DNA of 64,000 bases from Pantoea agglomerans (GTDB lineage Bacteria; Pseudomonadota; Gammaproteobacteria; Enterobacterales; Enterobacteriaceae): assembly GCF_021397715.1 (NCBI RefSeq), contig NZ_CP090210.1, positions 23,716 to 87,715 on the forward strand. Reading direction: 5' to 3'. Positions 33,606-40,311 of this stretch are shown in pieces. Each line of letters opens with the position of its first letter. The first letter of the stretch is position 1. Under the pieces are notes generated by a model, which saw nothing but the letters and a program-made list of their open reading frames with translations, was not told the DNA's origin and searched no databases. Position numbers and translations under genes: made by a program.

Positions 33606-33983
33606 TTACCAGTCGTAAGTTACAAAACCCGGCTGGATGTCTGCGTCGCGGTCGAAATGGAACATGCGCGTGCCGGACAGCCGTGAGACCGTCTCCAGCA
33701 GGTAACAGAGGCTTTCTGAAATACCCTGATTACGCAGCCACCGGAGCCTGTCTCCGTTCATGTCGAGACATATAAGGTGCCCATAGCCGGTATCGTGTAT
33801 CCACATCCACGCCCCGTCCCCTTTCTCTGAACGACGTGAGAGCCAGTAAATCCGATCGCTGTCTTCCAGGGACATGTGCGCGGTGCTCAATATCAGGCAT
33901 TTTTCGATGCTGGTGGCTGCCTGCCCTTCCCCCCATCTTTCCGAGGGTTCCTGAGCGGCGGTGTTGACGTTCTGTGTGTGCAT
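33606..33983 (-). CDS. DUF5983-like leading-region protein with QNVN leader
   Basis: 125 aa. Leader MHTQNVNTAAQEPSERWGEG is the diverged third member of the MHTQNVN set. The body resembles DUF5983 by its spaced features: LILSTAHMSLEDSD, WMWIHDTGYGHLICLDMNGD, then RMFHFDRDADIQPGF (recalled pattern of STAH, DTGY, HFD). Function unknown. AGGAG precedes the ATG. Confidence 0.65.
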   Translation of the reverse strand: MHTQNVNTAAQEPSERWGEGQAATSIEKCLILSTAHMSLEDSDRIYWLSRRSEKGDGAWMWIHDTGYGHLICLDMNGDRLRWLRNQGISESLCYLLETVSRLSGTRMFHFDRDADIQPGFVTYDW

Positions 33984-34288
33984 TCCGGTTCTCCTTTAGG
34001 TTGGTTAACTCATCTCTCGTCGGGACCTTTCGCGGCAAAGGGCGTGCACGCGACAGCGATCGGACAAAGCAGGGCCGGCGAAGCCGTACACTTCAGCCTT
34101 GCTTTTTCCGGACGACGGTGCGAAACCCGGCCCTCCGCGAGAGAGCCGGTGAGAGATGACCAACGGTAAGACAGGGAATGAACACACCCGGCGCGCCGTT
34201 AAGGCGTGACGACATGAAAGCGTCGGCGGATGTATGCCGGCGCGGTGAAGGCGCGGCCGCAGGCCCGCTGCAGCAGTTATCTGTTAAA
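33984..34288 (-). promoter_or_regulatory. Structured 5' region, diverged type B copy
   Basis: About 300 bp upstream of the DUF5983-like gene. The long stem of the type B blocks survives in altered form (GGACAAAGCAGGGC against AGCCTTGCTTTTTCCG, about 34060-34110), with the loop motif GTACACTTCAGCC matching GTGCACTTCACCC. The GGCCAC/GTGGCC and TTGACC parts are lost or changed. No gene seen. Confidence 0.5.
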
Positions 34289-34409
34289 GCCATCAGACCC
34301 TGGCCGGGAGGCCCGGAACGCCACGCGGTCCGGCGGAGCTTACCGGCTCTGCCGGTTAGCGCAGTGGGGGTGACGACCCGGCAGCGCCGGGGAGCCGGAG
34401 GGGGGCATA
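34289..34409. repeat. ~124-bp multi-hairpin element, copy 8 (3' end degraded)
   Basis: Variant-class copy. It ends GGAGGGGGGCATAC where GGGGGCCATCAGG is expected; the AT-rich reverse-transcriptase cassette starts at that point, so the cassette appears to have entered or recombined at the element edge. Confidence 0.75.
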
Positions 34410-34451
34410 CTTCTCATTTTTATGGCTTTACGACTTCACTGAATAAAGGTG

Positions 34452-35219
34452 TCACTTGAATAACCGGGCTTGTTCTTTGTTAACACTACCAACGTATGAA
34501 GCTATACCTTTTTTTTCAGGGGGGTGCGAACTGGATATATAGGCTTGCAAAAAATCAACAATCCTTTTAGCTGATATACGCAGTGAGTTTTGGCTAAGTT
34601 CTAAATTAAACACATTCACGATTGTTGATGGAAGCTGAGTTTTAGACCGGTTTACCGTATAACCTGACTTAACCAACGCTTCATTGACAGCTTTAAAAGT
34701 ATCTTCCAGCCTTCCTAAATCATTACCTGAAAGAAGGATGTCATCCATATAGATACTTACAGATATATCACCTGATTTACTGATGTTTTTAATAAGACTC
34801 CCACAAAAGGATTGATGGAAACAAAAACTTGCCAGAACTGGTGACTGTGGATAGCCATATGGAATCACATGCTTTAATCCATTGCCGTTTTGGTTTTTCA
34901 CGGTTGATAACTTTGCGATTTTTCTCGCTTTGTCATAGGGGATGAAATTCCCTAGCGCTCTTGTTATGCGACTTTGGCTGGTGGCGCCAAAAAAATCCTG
35001 TATATCGATCAATGCAAAGTATTTTTTCTGGACATGATGATTTGCAGCCGCAACATGACCACCATCTCTCAGGTGAAACATATAGAGAGGGGATTTCCAT
35101 TTTGACCTGATATAAGCGTGTATTAGCTTTCCTTGCTTTAACGTAGCCTCATTGGGTATATAAACCCAGCGGCCCGGCTTTATCTCAAACTTATGAAGCC
35201 ATTCATTTTCTGTATTCAT
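34452..35219 (-). CDS. Reverse transcriptase of retron/UG (DRT-like) type
   Basis: 255-aa compact reverse transcriptase. Motif A is FALIDIQDFFGATSQSRI (catalytic Asp in LIDI), motif B PYGYPQSPVLASF, motif C SIYMDDILL with the two catalytic aspartates, motif D LVKSGYTVNRSKTQ, then RISAKRIVDFLQAYI. No group II intron maturase domain, integrase or endonuclease is fused. The short palm-centred form, AT-rich sequence and structured upstream RNA fit bacterial defence RTs (unknown-group/DRT or retrons). I cannot assign a numbered class. The ATG overlaps the stop of a 47-aa ORF, and the only bases between are a T run, so translation is probably coupled. Confidence 0.88.
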   Translation of the reverse strand: MNTENEWLHKFEIKPGRWVYIPNEATLKQGKLIHAYIRSKWKSPLYMFHLRDGGHVAAANHHVQKKYFALIDIQDFFGATSQSRITRALGNFIPYDKARKIAKLSTVKNQNGNGLKHVIPYGYPQSPVLASFCFHQSFCGSLIKNISKSGDISVSIYMDDILLSGNDLGRLEDTFKAVNEALVKSGYTVNRSKTQLPSTIVNVFNLELSQNSLRISAKRIVDFLQAYISSSHPPEKKGIASYVGSVNKEQARLFK

Positions 35220-35359
35220 AAAAAAAACAAGTAGTTAGGGACTATGTTGAAGAGGCTCAACACCTTCTCAACGAAAGTCCACGACTCGTTGATAAAGGCC
35301 AGGACTGCAGTAGCAGTCTCGAGCACTTCAACTAAGCCGATTTTATGTTGTTTAGACAT
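35216..35359 (-). CDS. 47-aa hydrophobic ORF coupled to the reverse transcriptase
   Basis: Short ORF that begins MSKQHKIGLVEVLETATAVL, continues AFINESWTFVEKVLSLFNIV and ends PNYLFFL. It is helical, rich in V/L/F, and could insert in or bind membranes. The stop TGA overlaps the RT start (ATGA). A purine-rich AGAGAGAA lies about 8 bases upstream of its ATG. I rate it as likely translated because of the overlap. It could be an effector or accessory peptide; alternatively its DNA is part of the RT-associated RNA. Confidence 0.5.
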   Translation of the reverse strand: MSKQHKIGLVEVLETATAVLAFINESWTFVEKVLSLFNIVPNYLFFL

Positions 35360-35640
35360 AAATCGTTCTCTCTATACAATCCTGACGATTCTTAGCGCAA
35401 GCGCATAGCCCAAACTAATAACGCTACGCCCCCTTAAGAGGCGATAAGAAACCTTTGGCAACCCCAAGTAGCGAGAAGCAGCGTATAGCCGCCCGCCGCG
35501 ACGAACGGTAGCCGTCGGTATGTCGAATAACGACGAGTACAGAGAGGCCGGATAACCGGCTAACGTCAGGAGTGTACAGGTTACACCTTGAGTAAAAGAT
35601 AAGGAACTGTTTAGCGTTTGCGATCTACATCAGCAACACG
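35360..35640 (-). ncRNA. Candidate structured RNA of the RT cassette
   Basis: About 280 bases with no gene but many short stems read on the minus strand: GCCGG-TTAT-CCGGC (35548-35561), GCGC/GCGC near 35397-35404, and pairs around 35505-35515. It lies between a promoter-like sequence and the 47-aa ORF. A further stem GACTGC-TACT-GCAGTC lies inside the 47-aa ORF, so the RNA may extend to the RT start. Position and length resemble the non-coding RNAs of retrons and of DRT systems that use an RNA template. Confidence 0.55.
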
Positions 35641-35645
35641 CCCTC

Positions 35646-35673
35646 ACTATACATCCCCTATCACCCGTCAACA
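35646..35673 (-). promoter_or_regulatory. Promoter-like sequence for the RT cassette
   Basis: On the minus strand TGTTGACGGG is followed by TATAGT; TGTTGA to TATAGT gives a 16-base spacer, while TTGACG gives only 14. A start near 35638 would place the structured segment at the RNA 5' end. Moderate match only. Confidence 0.45.
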
Positions 35674-35724
35674 TTAGGATGTAATCCACTGAATCATAGA
35701 TAGTCGGATTCTTTTGTACATCCC

Positions 35725-35754
35725 AAAAAAAAGACGATGCCGTGAAGCATCGTC
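35725..35754 (-). terminator. Strong Rho-independent terminator
   Basis: On the minus strand GACGATGC-TTCACG-GCATCGTC forms a perfect 8-bp stem followed by eight T. It ends transcription from psiB and the psiA-like gene and isolates the RT cassette as a separate unit. From 35755 to 35901 I see no gene. Confidence 0.9.
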
Positions 35755-35901
35755 AAAACGGATTTGCCATCAATGTGTATCCCTGGTGAAGGATTTGAAC
35801 ACTATCGGCGCCACAGCCTCAAACATTAACAGGTCTGACCGGTCGAGATATTCTGTCTTCATGCAGGCGCAGACAGTTGACTGACGGAATGCTCTTTATT
35901 C

Positions 35902-36303
35902 TCAATCAGTCCGGGCACGCTGGCGCCACACCCACGTCATATCCAGCAGATCGTTCACCCGCACGCCACGACGCCGCCAGTGCGAGTACCATTGCCGGTA
36001 TGTGCGAACTGACTGGCTGGCCAGCGCCGTTTCGGCCTCACAGATAAGTCTTTCCTGCACTTCAGCCTGGTGCATCAATGCCAGTGAAGTTCGTCGTTCT
36101 GGCGCTACAGAAGCGGGCCGCCCGATATTCTCAGGCAGGCTCAGCAACGTGATTACAGGGGGGCATGCGTTATCCTTTTTTGCTGCCATCCTCGCCTGGG
36201 CTACAGACTGCGCAGGGCGTGAAAATACATCGTGCAGCCTGCAGACCCTGTGCCACTGAGGATAAAGGGGAGGCGCTGCAGGTACTATCATGACGGTATT
36301 CAT
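35902..36303 (-). CDS. Short PsiA-like protein downstream of psiB
   Basis: 133 aa. The C-terminal part ASQSVRTYRQWYSHWRRRGV then RVNDLLDMTWVWRQRA lines up with PsiA (AGRWYVHWQDRDIYENDLLS then LVLTWLKRF), and the gene overlaps psiB by 4 bases, the place of psiA in F. It lacks most of the PsiA core (NREHNRECRE), so it is either a shortened psiA or a decayed one. A full psiA lies at 25869. Confidence 0.6.
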   Translation of the reverse strand: MNTVMIVPAAPPLYPQWHRVCRLHDVFSRPAQSVAQARMAAKKDNACPPVITLLSLPENIGRPASVAPERRTSLALMHQAEVQERLICEAETALASQSVRTYRQWYSHWRRRGVRVNDLLDMTWVWRQRARTD

Positions 36304-36842
36304 ACGCGCGCTCCTTTTCTGCCCAGTACCGCCACGATTTCCGCTGGCGTAATGCCCGCTGAGACCATCTCTTCAATGCGCGTCAGCAGCCGGCCGATGG
36401 TTTCCGGCTCAAACTGTTCGGTGTTCAGAACGTACAGCCCGGTGTGATCGGGATTTATCCAGATAAGCCCGTGCCAGAACGGCGACTCGCTGCCCGGGCT
36501 CAGGATGTCGAGCGTGACGAGCGGATTTTTGCGGTGCGTCAGACGGAGATGAACCGGGAACACCCCGCCCCACTCTCCCCGGCATTCGCAGTCGGTAAGC
36601 CAGGCATTGCTGAGCTGCAGGGCGTTCAGCACGGTCCCGCACAGCCGCCGGCGAAACTCCTCGCCGCGCGCGCTGTAGGCCTCAAAGTCGCCCGGCGTGA
36701 ATGCCTTAAGACGTTGCAGTGTCACGCTTTCATCGCGTGTCAGTTCGCTGCCGCAGCAGCTGCGGTAGCCGCCGCGCTGGCGGCCGTAATACGCGGAGGT
36801 CTTGCCGTTACGAATTTTTTCTTTAGACTGAGTCGCTGACAT
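36300..36842 (-). CDS. psiB: PsiB, inhibitor of SOS induction
   Basis: Binds RecA and delays SOS induction when single-stranded plasmid DNA enters the recipient. The 180-aa product matches PsiB in LKAFTPGDFEAYSARGEEFR, NAWLTDCECRGEWGGVFPVH (F: GEYGSEFGGFFPVQ) and the end GITPAEIVAVLGRKGARV (F ends DIIHILMAEGGQV). It has ~35 extra residues at the N-terminus (MSATQSKEKIRNGKTSAYYG and a GGYRSCCG segment), absent in F PsiB (144 aa). Confidence 0.88.
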   Translation of the reverse strand: MSATQSKEKIRNGKTSAYYGRQRGGYRSCCGSELTRDESVTLQRLKAFTPGDFEAYSARGEEFRRRLCGTVLNALQLSNAWLTDCECRGEWGGVFPVHLRLTHRKNPLVTLDILSPGSESPFWHGLIWINPDHTGLYVLNTEQFEPETIGRLLTRIEEMVSAGITPAEIVAVLGRKGARV

Positions 36843-36991
36843 ATCGAGTTCCTCATAATTTGATTGTCATGCCCTGCGCGGAGTGACAGCTCCGCCAGGG
36901 CAACCATCCCGGCCGTTCCGGCCGCATTTCTGCTTCGTTTACCTGCTGTTTTCACCTGATTCGCTGCCTCGCGTGAGCAAAGCCGCGTCAT

Positions 36992-37540
36992 TCAGAACGG
37001 GATGTCGTCGTCAAAATCTGCCGGCGGATAATTACCCTGCGGCGGTGCCTGGGGTTCCGGCTGCGGCTGAGCCGCGCTGCGACCGCCCTTACCGCCTTTG
37101 CCGCCGTTACCTTTTGCTGCAGGCGGCTGCTGAGGCTGAGCGTTTTGCTGCCCGCTGAACTGCTGTCCTGTCTGTGCGCCTGTGTTGCCTCCACGCCCGC
37201 CCAGCATCTGCATGGTGCCGCCGACGTTCACCACCACTTCTGTGGTATAGCGATCCTGACCGCTCTGGTCCTGCCACTTGCGCGTGCGCAGCTGGCCCTC
37301 GATGTAGACCTGCGAGCCCTTGCGCAGGTACTCCCCCGCCACCTCTGCGAGCTTTCCGAACAGCACCACGCGGTGCCACTCCGTGATTTCTTTGCTCTCG
37401 CCGGTCTGCCTGTCGCGCCAGCTTTCCGACGTGGCCAGCGTGATGTTTGCGACCGCGCCGCCGTTCGGCATGTAGCGCACCTCCGGGTCCTGTCCCAGAT
37501 TGCCGACCAGGATGACCTTGTTGACGCCTCGTGAAGCCAT
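36992..37540 (-). CDS. ssb: Plasmid single-stranded DNA-binding protein
   Basis: 182-aa SSB that coats the incoming strand and can replace chromosomal SSB. The OB fold is clear (GVNKVILVGNLGQDPEVRYM; ATSESWRDRQTGESKEITEW; LRKGSQVYIEGQLRTRKWQD), followed by a Gly/Gln/Pro-rich linker and the acidic tip DFDDDIPF that recruits partner proteins. I start at MASRGVN because GGAG (GAGGAGAACGAAC) precedes it. It has no QNVN leader in frame, though a fossil of that sequence lies upstream. Confidence 0.95.
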   Translation of the reverse strand: MASRGVNKVILVGNLGQDPEVRYMPNGGAVANITLATSESWRDRQTGESKEITEWHRVVLFGKLAEVAGEYLRKGSQVYIEGQLRTRKWQDQSGQDRYTTEVVVNVGGTMQMLGGRGGNTGAQTGQQFSGQQNAQPQQPPAAKGNGGKGGKGGRSAAQPQPEPQAPPQGNYPPADFDDDIPF

Positions 37541-38225
37541 GTTCGTTCTCCTCATGCTGTTGGGGTTTTAACCACGTCACCCGTTGAGTTTCGGGAGCCG
37601 CGGTGTTGACGTTTTGTGGAAATCGGCTGGTTTTTTACTCCGGTATTCACTTCACCCGTTTGAGATCCTTCGCCGCGTGGGCGTAAACCAGCGCGGGTGA
37701 CGGCAGGCGTCCAGGGCGACGGGGACATTTATTTCTGGTCTAACGCAGTGGCCGGAAATAAATTTTCACGGCGTTCACTTCACCCTGGAGGACTACGGCG
37801 CCTGTGCTTGTCTCAGCCCCGGCGAAAGGACTTAAACCGGTGAAGTCCGGCGGAAAATAACAGCACGATGCAGCGGCAACGGCGGCTGAGCGGCAGCGAA
37901 ACGGCGTTGCGCCTCAGAGCGACGGCGGATTCAGGCCGTCGCGGTTCGCGCCAGCCTGTGGGCTGGCTGCAGCCCCTGCCCTGCCGTGTATGTGTCTGGT
38001 CCGGGTTTTATGCGGTACTGCCGGCAGCAGTTCAGCCGGCAGCCTCCCGGCGCACACGCGCCGGGCAAATACAGATGAGAATGAGAAAGGCGGGTTGAAA
38101 GGGTTTCAAGACATACTCCTTATGCGACAGCTCCCTGAAAATGAACATTAATCATACACAACAGGCTTCGCTTAAAAACCCTGCAATGGTCTTTTCAGAC
38201 GACCGCCAGCACGCTGTGCCTTCAG
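37541..38225 (-). promoter_or_regulatory. ssb leader region with leader fossil and large hairpin
   Basis: No gene is seen here. Near 37602-37619 the sequence complementary to CAAAACGTCAACACC of the QNVN leader is kept, but the start codon is gone and the frame does not join ssb. At about 37704-37795 a large imperfect hairpin forms (TTTATTTCTGG against CCGGAAATAAA; CCAGGG against CACCCTGG) with the motif GTTCACTTCACCC seen in the type B stems. In F the ssDNA promoter Frpo lies upstream of ssb; this is its likely counterpart. Confidence 0.55.
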
Positions 38226-38340
38226 CCCTCAGACCCCAGCCGGCAGGCCCGGAACGCGTCGCGCGGTCCGGTGAAGCTTACCGGCTCTGCCGGTTAGCTG
38301 AATGGGGCTGACGACCCGATCAGGGGAGCCGAAGGGGGCC
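38226..38340. repeat. ~124-bp multi-hairpin element, copy 9 (diverged)
   Basis: Outermost copy. CCTCAGACCCCAGCC opens it; the CCGGAACGC/GCGCGGTCCGG and CCGGC-TCT-GCCGG stems remain, while the last hairpin is reduced (CGACCCGATCAGGGGAGCC). It is followed at once by the paired DnaA boxes. Confidence 0.7.
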
Positions 38341-38341
38341 C

Positions 38342-38387
38342 TTATCCACATCTTCCCTGCACATCCCGCGCGTAAAGCTGTGGATAA
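38342..38387. promoter_or_regulatory. Two perfect inverted DnaA boxes
   Basis: TTATCCACA (38342-38350) and its exact inverse TGTGGATAA (38379-38387) are separated by 28 bases. On double-stranded DNA they are two DnaA sites; on the transferred single strand they can pair into a 9-bp stem that recreates a double-stranded DnaA box, as in the R6K A-site used for DnaA-dependent (ABC) priming. The use here is inferred. Confidence 0.65.
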
Positions 38388-38541
38388 ACATCTGCAGCCC
38401 TTTCCCGATGGTGCATGCAAACAAACGGTTAATTTATGAGCTGTCGTTTCGCTGTAAATCTTTATAAATCAATGGCTGTATTTTCTTCCCGACGGTGAGG
38501 ATCAAGCGACTTCTTGCGCGTATCAGGAAGCCAGCTAATAA

Positions 38542-38561
38542 TACTGTAAATACATACAGCG
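38542..38561 (+). promoter_or_regulatory. LexA box upstream of umuD copy 1
   Basis: CTGT-AAATACAT-ACAG (38544-38559) fits the LexA consensus CTGT-N8-ACAG, 22 bases before the umuD start. Expression of this operon is therefore expected to be SOS-induced. Confidence 0.9.
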
Positions 38562-38581
38562 CTTTAACAGGGATTTTAGCT

Positions 38582-39022
38582 ATGTTTAACGCCTTTGAGT
38601 TGATGCACCCGGCGGACAATCCGCCGCCCAGCTTCAGGCCTCTTTTTCTGGAACGTGTTCCCTGCGGGTTTCCCTCACCCTGTCAGGACTACGCGGAACA
38701 GGAGCTCGATCTCAACGAATATCTTATAGCCCACCGGGCAAGCACCTTTTTCCTGCGCGCGCAGGGCAACAGCATGCAGGACATTGGCCTGTACGACGGC
38801 GACCTGCTTATTGTCGATCGCTCCCTGACGCCGGAGCACAACGACGTGGTTATCGCCGAGCTTTACGGCGAATTCACGGTAAAGCGCCTTTTGCTTACGC
38901 CGAAGGGGCCCGTTCTGCAGCCCATGAATCCCGCCTATCCCGTCATTATTCCGGACCCGGACACGCTTGAGATCTTCGGCGTAGTGGTGCATTTCGTGCA
39001 TACCCCCCGCAAAAGGAACTGA
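38582..39022 (+). CDS. umuD: UmuD-like protein, copy 1
   Basis: 146-aa self-cleaving subunit of a Pol V-type mutagenic polymerase (UmuD/MucA/ImpA group). The cleavage pair Cys28-Gly29 (VPCGFPSPCQDY), catalytic Ser63 in GNSMQ and Lys100 in FTVKRLL are all present, so autoprocessing should work. The start at 38582 follows the LexA box and GGGATTT; an upstream in-frame extension has no support. Its partner umuC starts one base after its stop but is split by an insertion. Confidence 0.93.
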   Translation: MFNAFELMHPADNPPPSFRPLFLERVPCGFPSPCQDYAEQELDLNEYLIAHRASTFFLRAQGNSMQDIGLYDGDLLIVDRSLTPEHNDVVIAELYGEFTVKRLLLTPKGPVLQPMNPAYPVIIPDPDTLEIFGVVVHFVHTPRKRN

Positions 39023-39023
39023 C

Positions 39024-39250
39024 ATGTTTGGCCTGATTGATGTGAACAGCTTTTACGCCAGCGCGGAGAAGGTATTCCGGCCCGACCTGAAAAATGCGCC
39101 GGTGGCCATCCTGTCGAACAACGACGGCTGCGTTATCGCACGCAGCAAGGAAGCCAAAAAGTACGTGAAAATGGGCGATCCGTGGTTCAAGATAAAGAAC
39201 CAGCATTTCCCTGAGAAAATCCATATATTTTCAAGCAATTACGCTCTATA
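39024..39250 (+). pseudogene. umuC: umuC copy 1, N-terminal fragment
   Basis: First 75 residues plus part of a codon of a Y-family polymerase (MFGLIDVNSFYASAEKVFRP, then LSNNDGCVIARS and FSSNYAL). The frame is cut at 39250/39251 by the start of the 16.4-kb insertion. Joining 39250 to 55636 gives CTA TAC CAC TCA ATG AGC, an unbroken UmuC of about 423 residues, the length of E. coli UmuC (422). Confidence 0.92.
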
Positions 39251-39259
39251 GTAAGTTAA

Positions 39260-39344
39260 GTGGAATGCAACATCTTCGGTATAAACTTTAATCAGTTGTT
39301 ATGAACTGAAAGGGGAAGCCCGTGAACACCACCATGCATTCCAC
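39260..39344. repeat. Inverted GTGGAATGCA repeats at the left end
   Basis: GTGGAATGCA (39260-39269) and TGCATTCCAC (39335-39344) face each other across 65 bases at the left end; the right end has TGTATTCCAC (55621-55630). These are likely recombinase binding sites. The inner copy overlaps the first codons of the first recombinase gene, so binding may also control its expression. Confidence 0.55.
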
Positions 39345-40311
39345 ATCTGCACTTCTGCTGACTGAGCAATGGCTTAAAATTCTTTCGAATCTAGGAAGAG
39401 CCAGCGCAACTATCAAAGCCTATCAAAGTGCCCTGACGCATTTTTTGGCCTTCTGTGAAATACATGTTATTGCTCCGGAAAGGGCTTCCTTTGAGGACAT
39501 GGCAGCATATATCCGCCCTCAGCTCCCTGATATGCCGTCATCCGTTGCCAGCGCCACACTCCAGCTGCGCATTTCAGCTCTTCGCCTCTGGTATGACTTT
39601 CTGATTTATCAGGATTTATGCAGTCTCAATCCGTTGCCCCGTTCGGGGTTGCCTGGTGCCCATTATACCGGGCGTGGCCTGATTCCTCGTATCACCCGCC
39701 TCCCCGTTATTCCCGATGACGGGCAGTGGCTCAGGTTCCTGAAGCACGTTTCTGCCGCGTCTCTGCGTGACCGGCTGATACTTGCTCTGGCTTATTATGG
39801 CGCGCTCCGGCGCACGGAAGTGACGGCTCTTAGGCTTGAGGATATTGATCTTGCTCACCGCCTGATCCGCATCCGCGCAGAGACGACGAAAAACAGACGG
39901 GAAAGAATAGTCTGCTACAGCGCCGACGTTACGCCGGTACTGGCAAACCATTTTCGGCAGCTACGGCTGGCAGGCTGGTCAGGTGGTGCTCTGTTCCGTT
40001 CCGCCTCTGACCGTAATTATGGCGCTCCTCTCTCGTTCTGGAGCTGGAGTAAAACCGTGCGAAAATGGGCGACAGAGACTGATCAGCCAGACATCACCAC
40101 GCATACTTTCCGGCATCTCCGGCTGACGCACCTGGCGCGGGCCGGATGGAAACTGCATGAACTGGCTACGTATGCGGGGCACAGGGACCCACGCACCACA
40201 CAAATTTATATTCATCTGTCGGGAACGGATATGGCTGCCCGAATGGCTGCTGCCGTAGCTGAAACCGACCGGAAGATCGCAGGACTTATCTTTCAGGCGG
40301 GGGCAGTATGA
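39322..40311 (+). CDS. Tyrosine recombinase 1 (TnpA-like)
   Basis: 329-aa phage-integrase-family recombinase. N-terminal SAM-like core-binding domain (ASATIKAYQSALTHFLAFCE), then the catalytic domain with Arg in YYGALRRTEVTALRLEDIDL, HxxR in THTFRHLRLTHLA, and the AGHRDPRTTQIYIHLS segment carrying His and the nucleophile Tyr. Its last 4 bases overlap the next recombinase gene, so the two are made together. Likely drives excision and insertion of the 16.4-kb element. Confidence 0.88.
   Translation: MNTTMHSTSALLLTEQWLKILSNLGRASATIKAYQSALTHFLAFCEIHVIAPERASFEDMAAYIRPQLPDMPSSVASATLQLRISALRLWYDFLIYQDLCSLNPLPRSGLPGAHYTGRGLIPRITRLPVIPDDGQWLRFLKHVSAASLRDRLILALAYYGALRRTEVTALRLEDIDLAHRLIRIRAETTKNRRERIVCYSADVTPVLANHFRQLRLAGWSGGALFRSASDRNYGAPLSFWSWSKTVRKWATETDQPDITTHTFRHLRLTHLARAGWKLHELATYAGHRDPRTTQIYIHLSGTDMAARMAAAVAETDRKIAGLIFQAGAV

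Noticed and set aside
20608..34409. CRISPR array as an explanation of the repeated palindromes
   Set aside because: Repeat units are ~124 bp with kilobase spacing and genes between; no short regular spacers and no cas genes.
35770..35830. tRNA-like T-arm (GTTCAAATCC on the minus strand)
   Set aside because: The flanking bases do not pair into a T stem and no acceptor, D or anticodon arms can be found.
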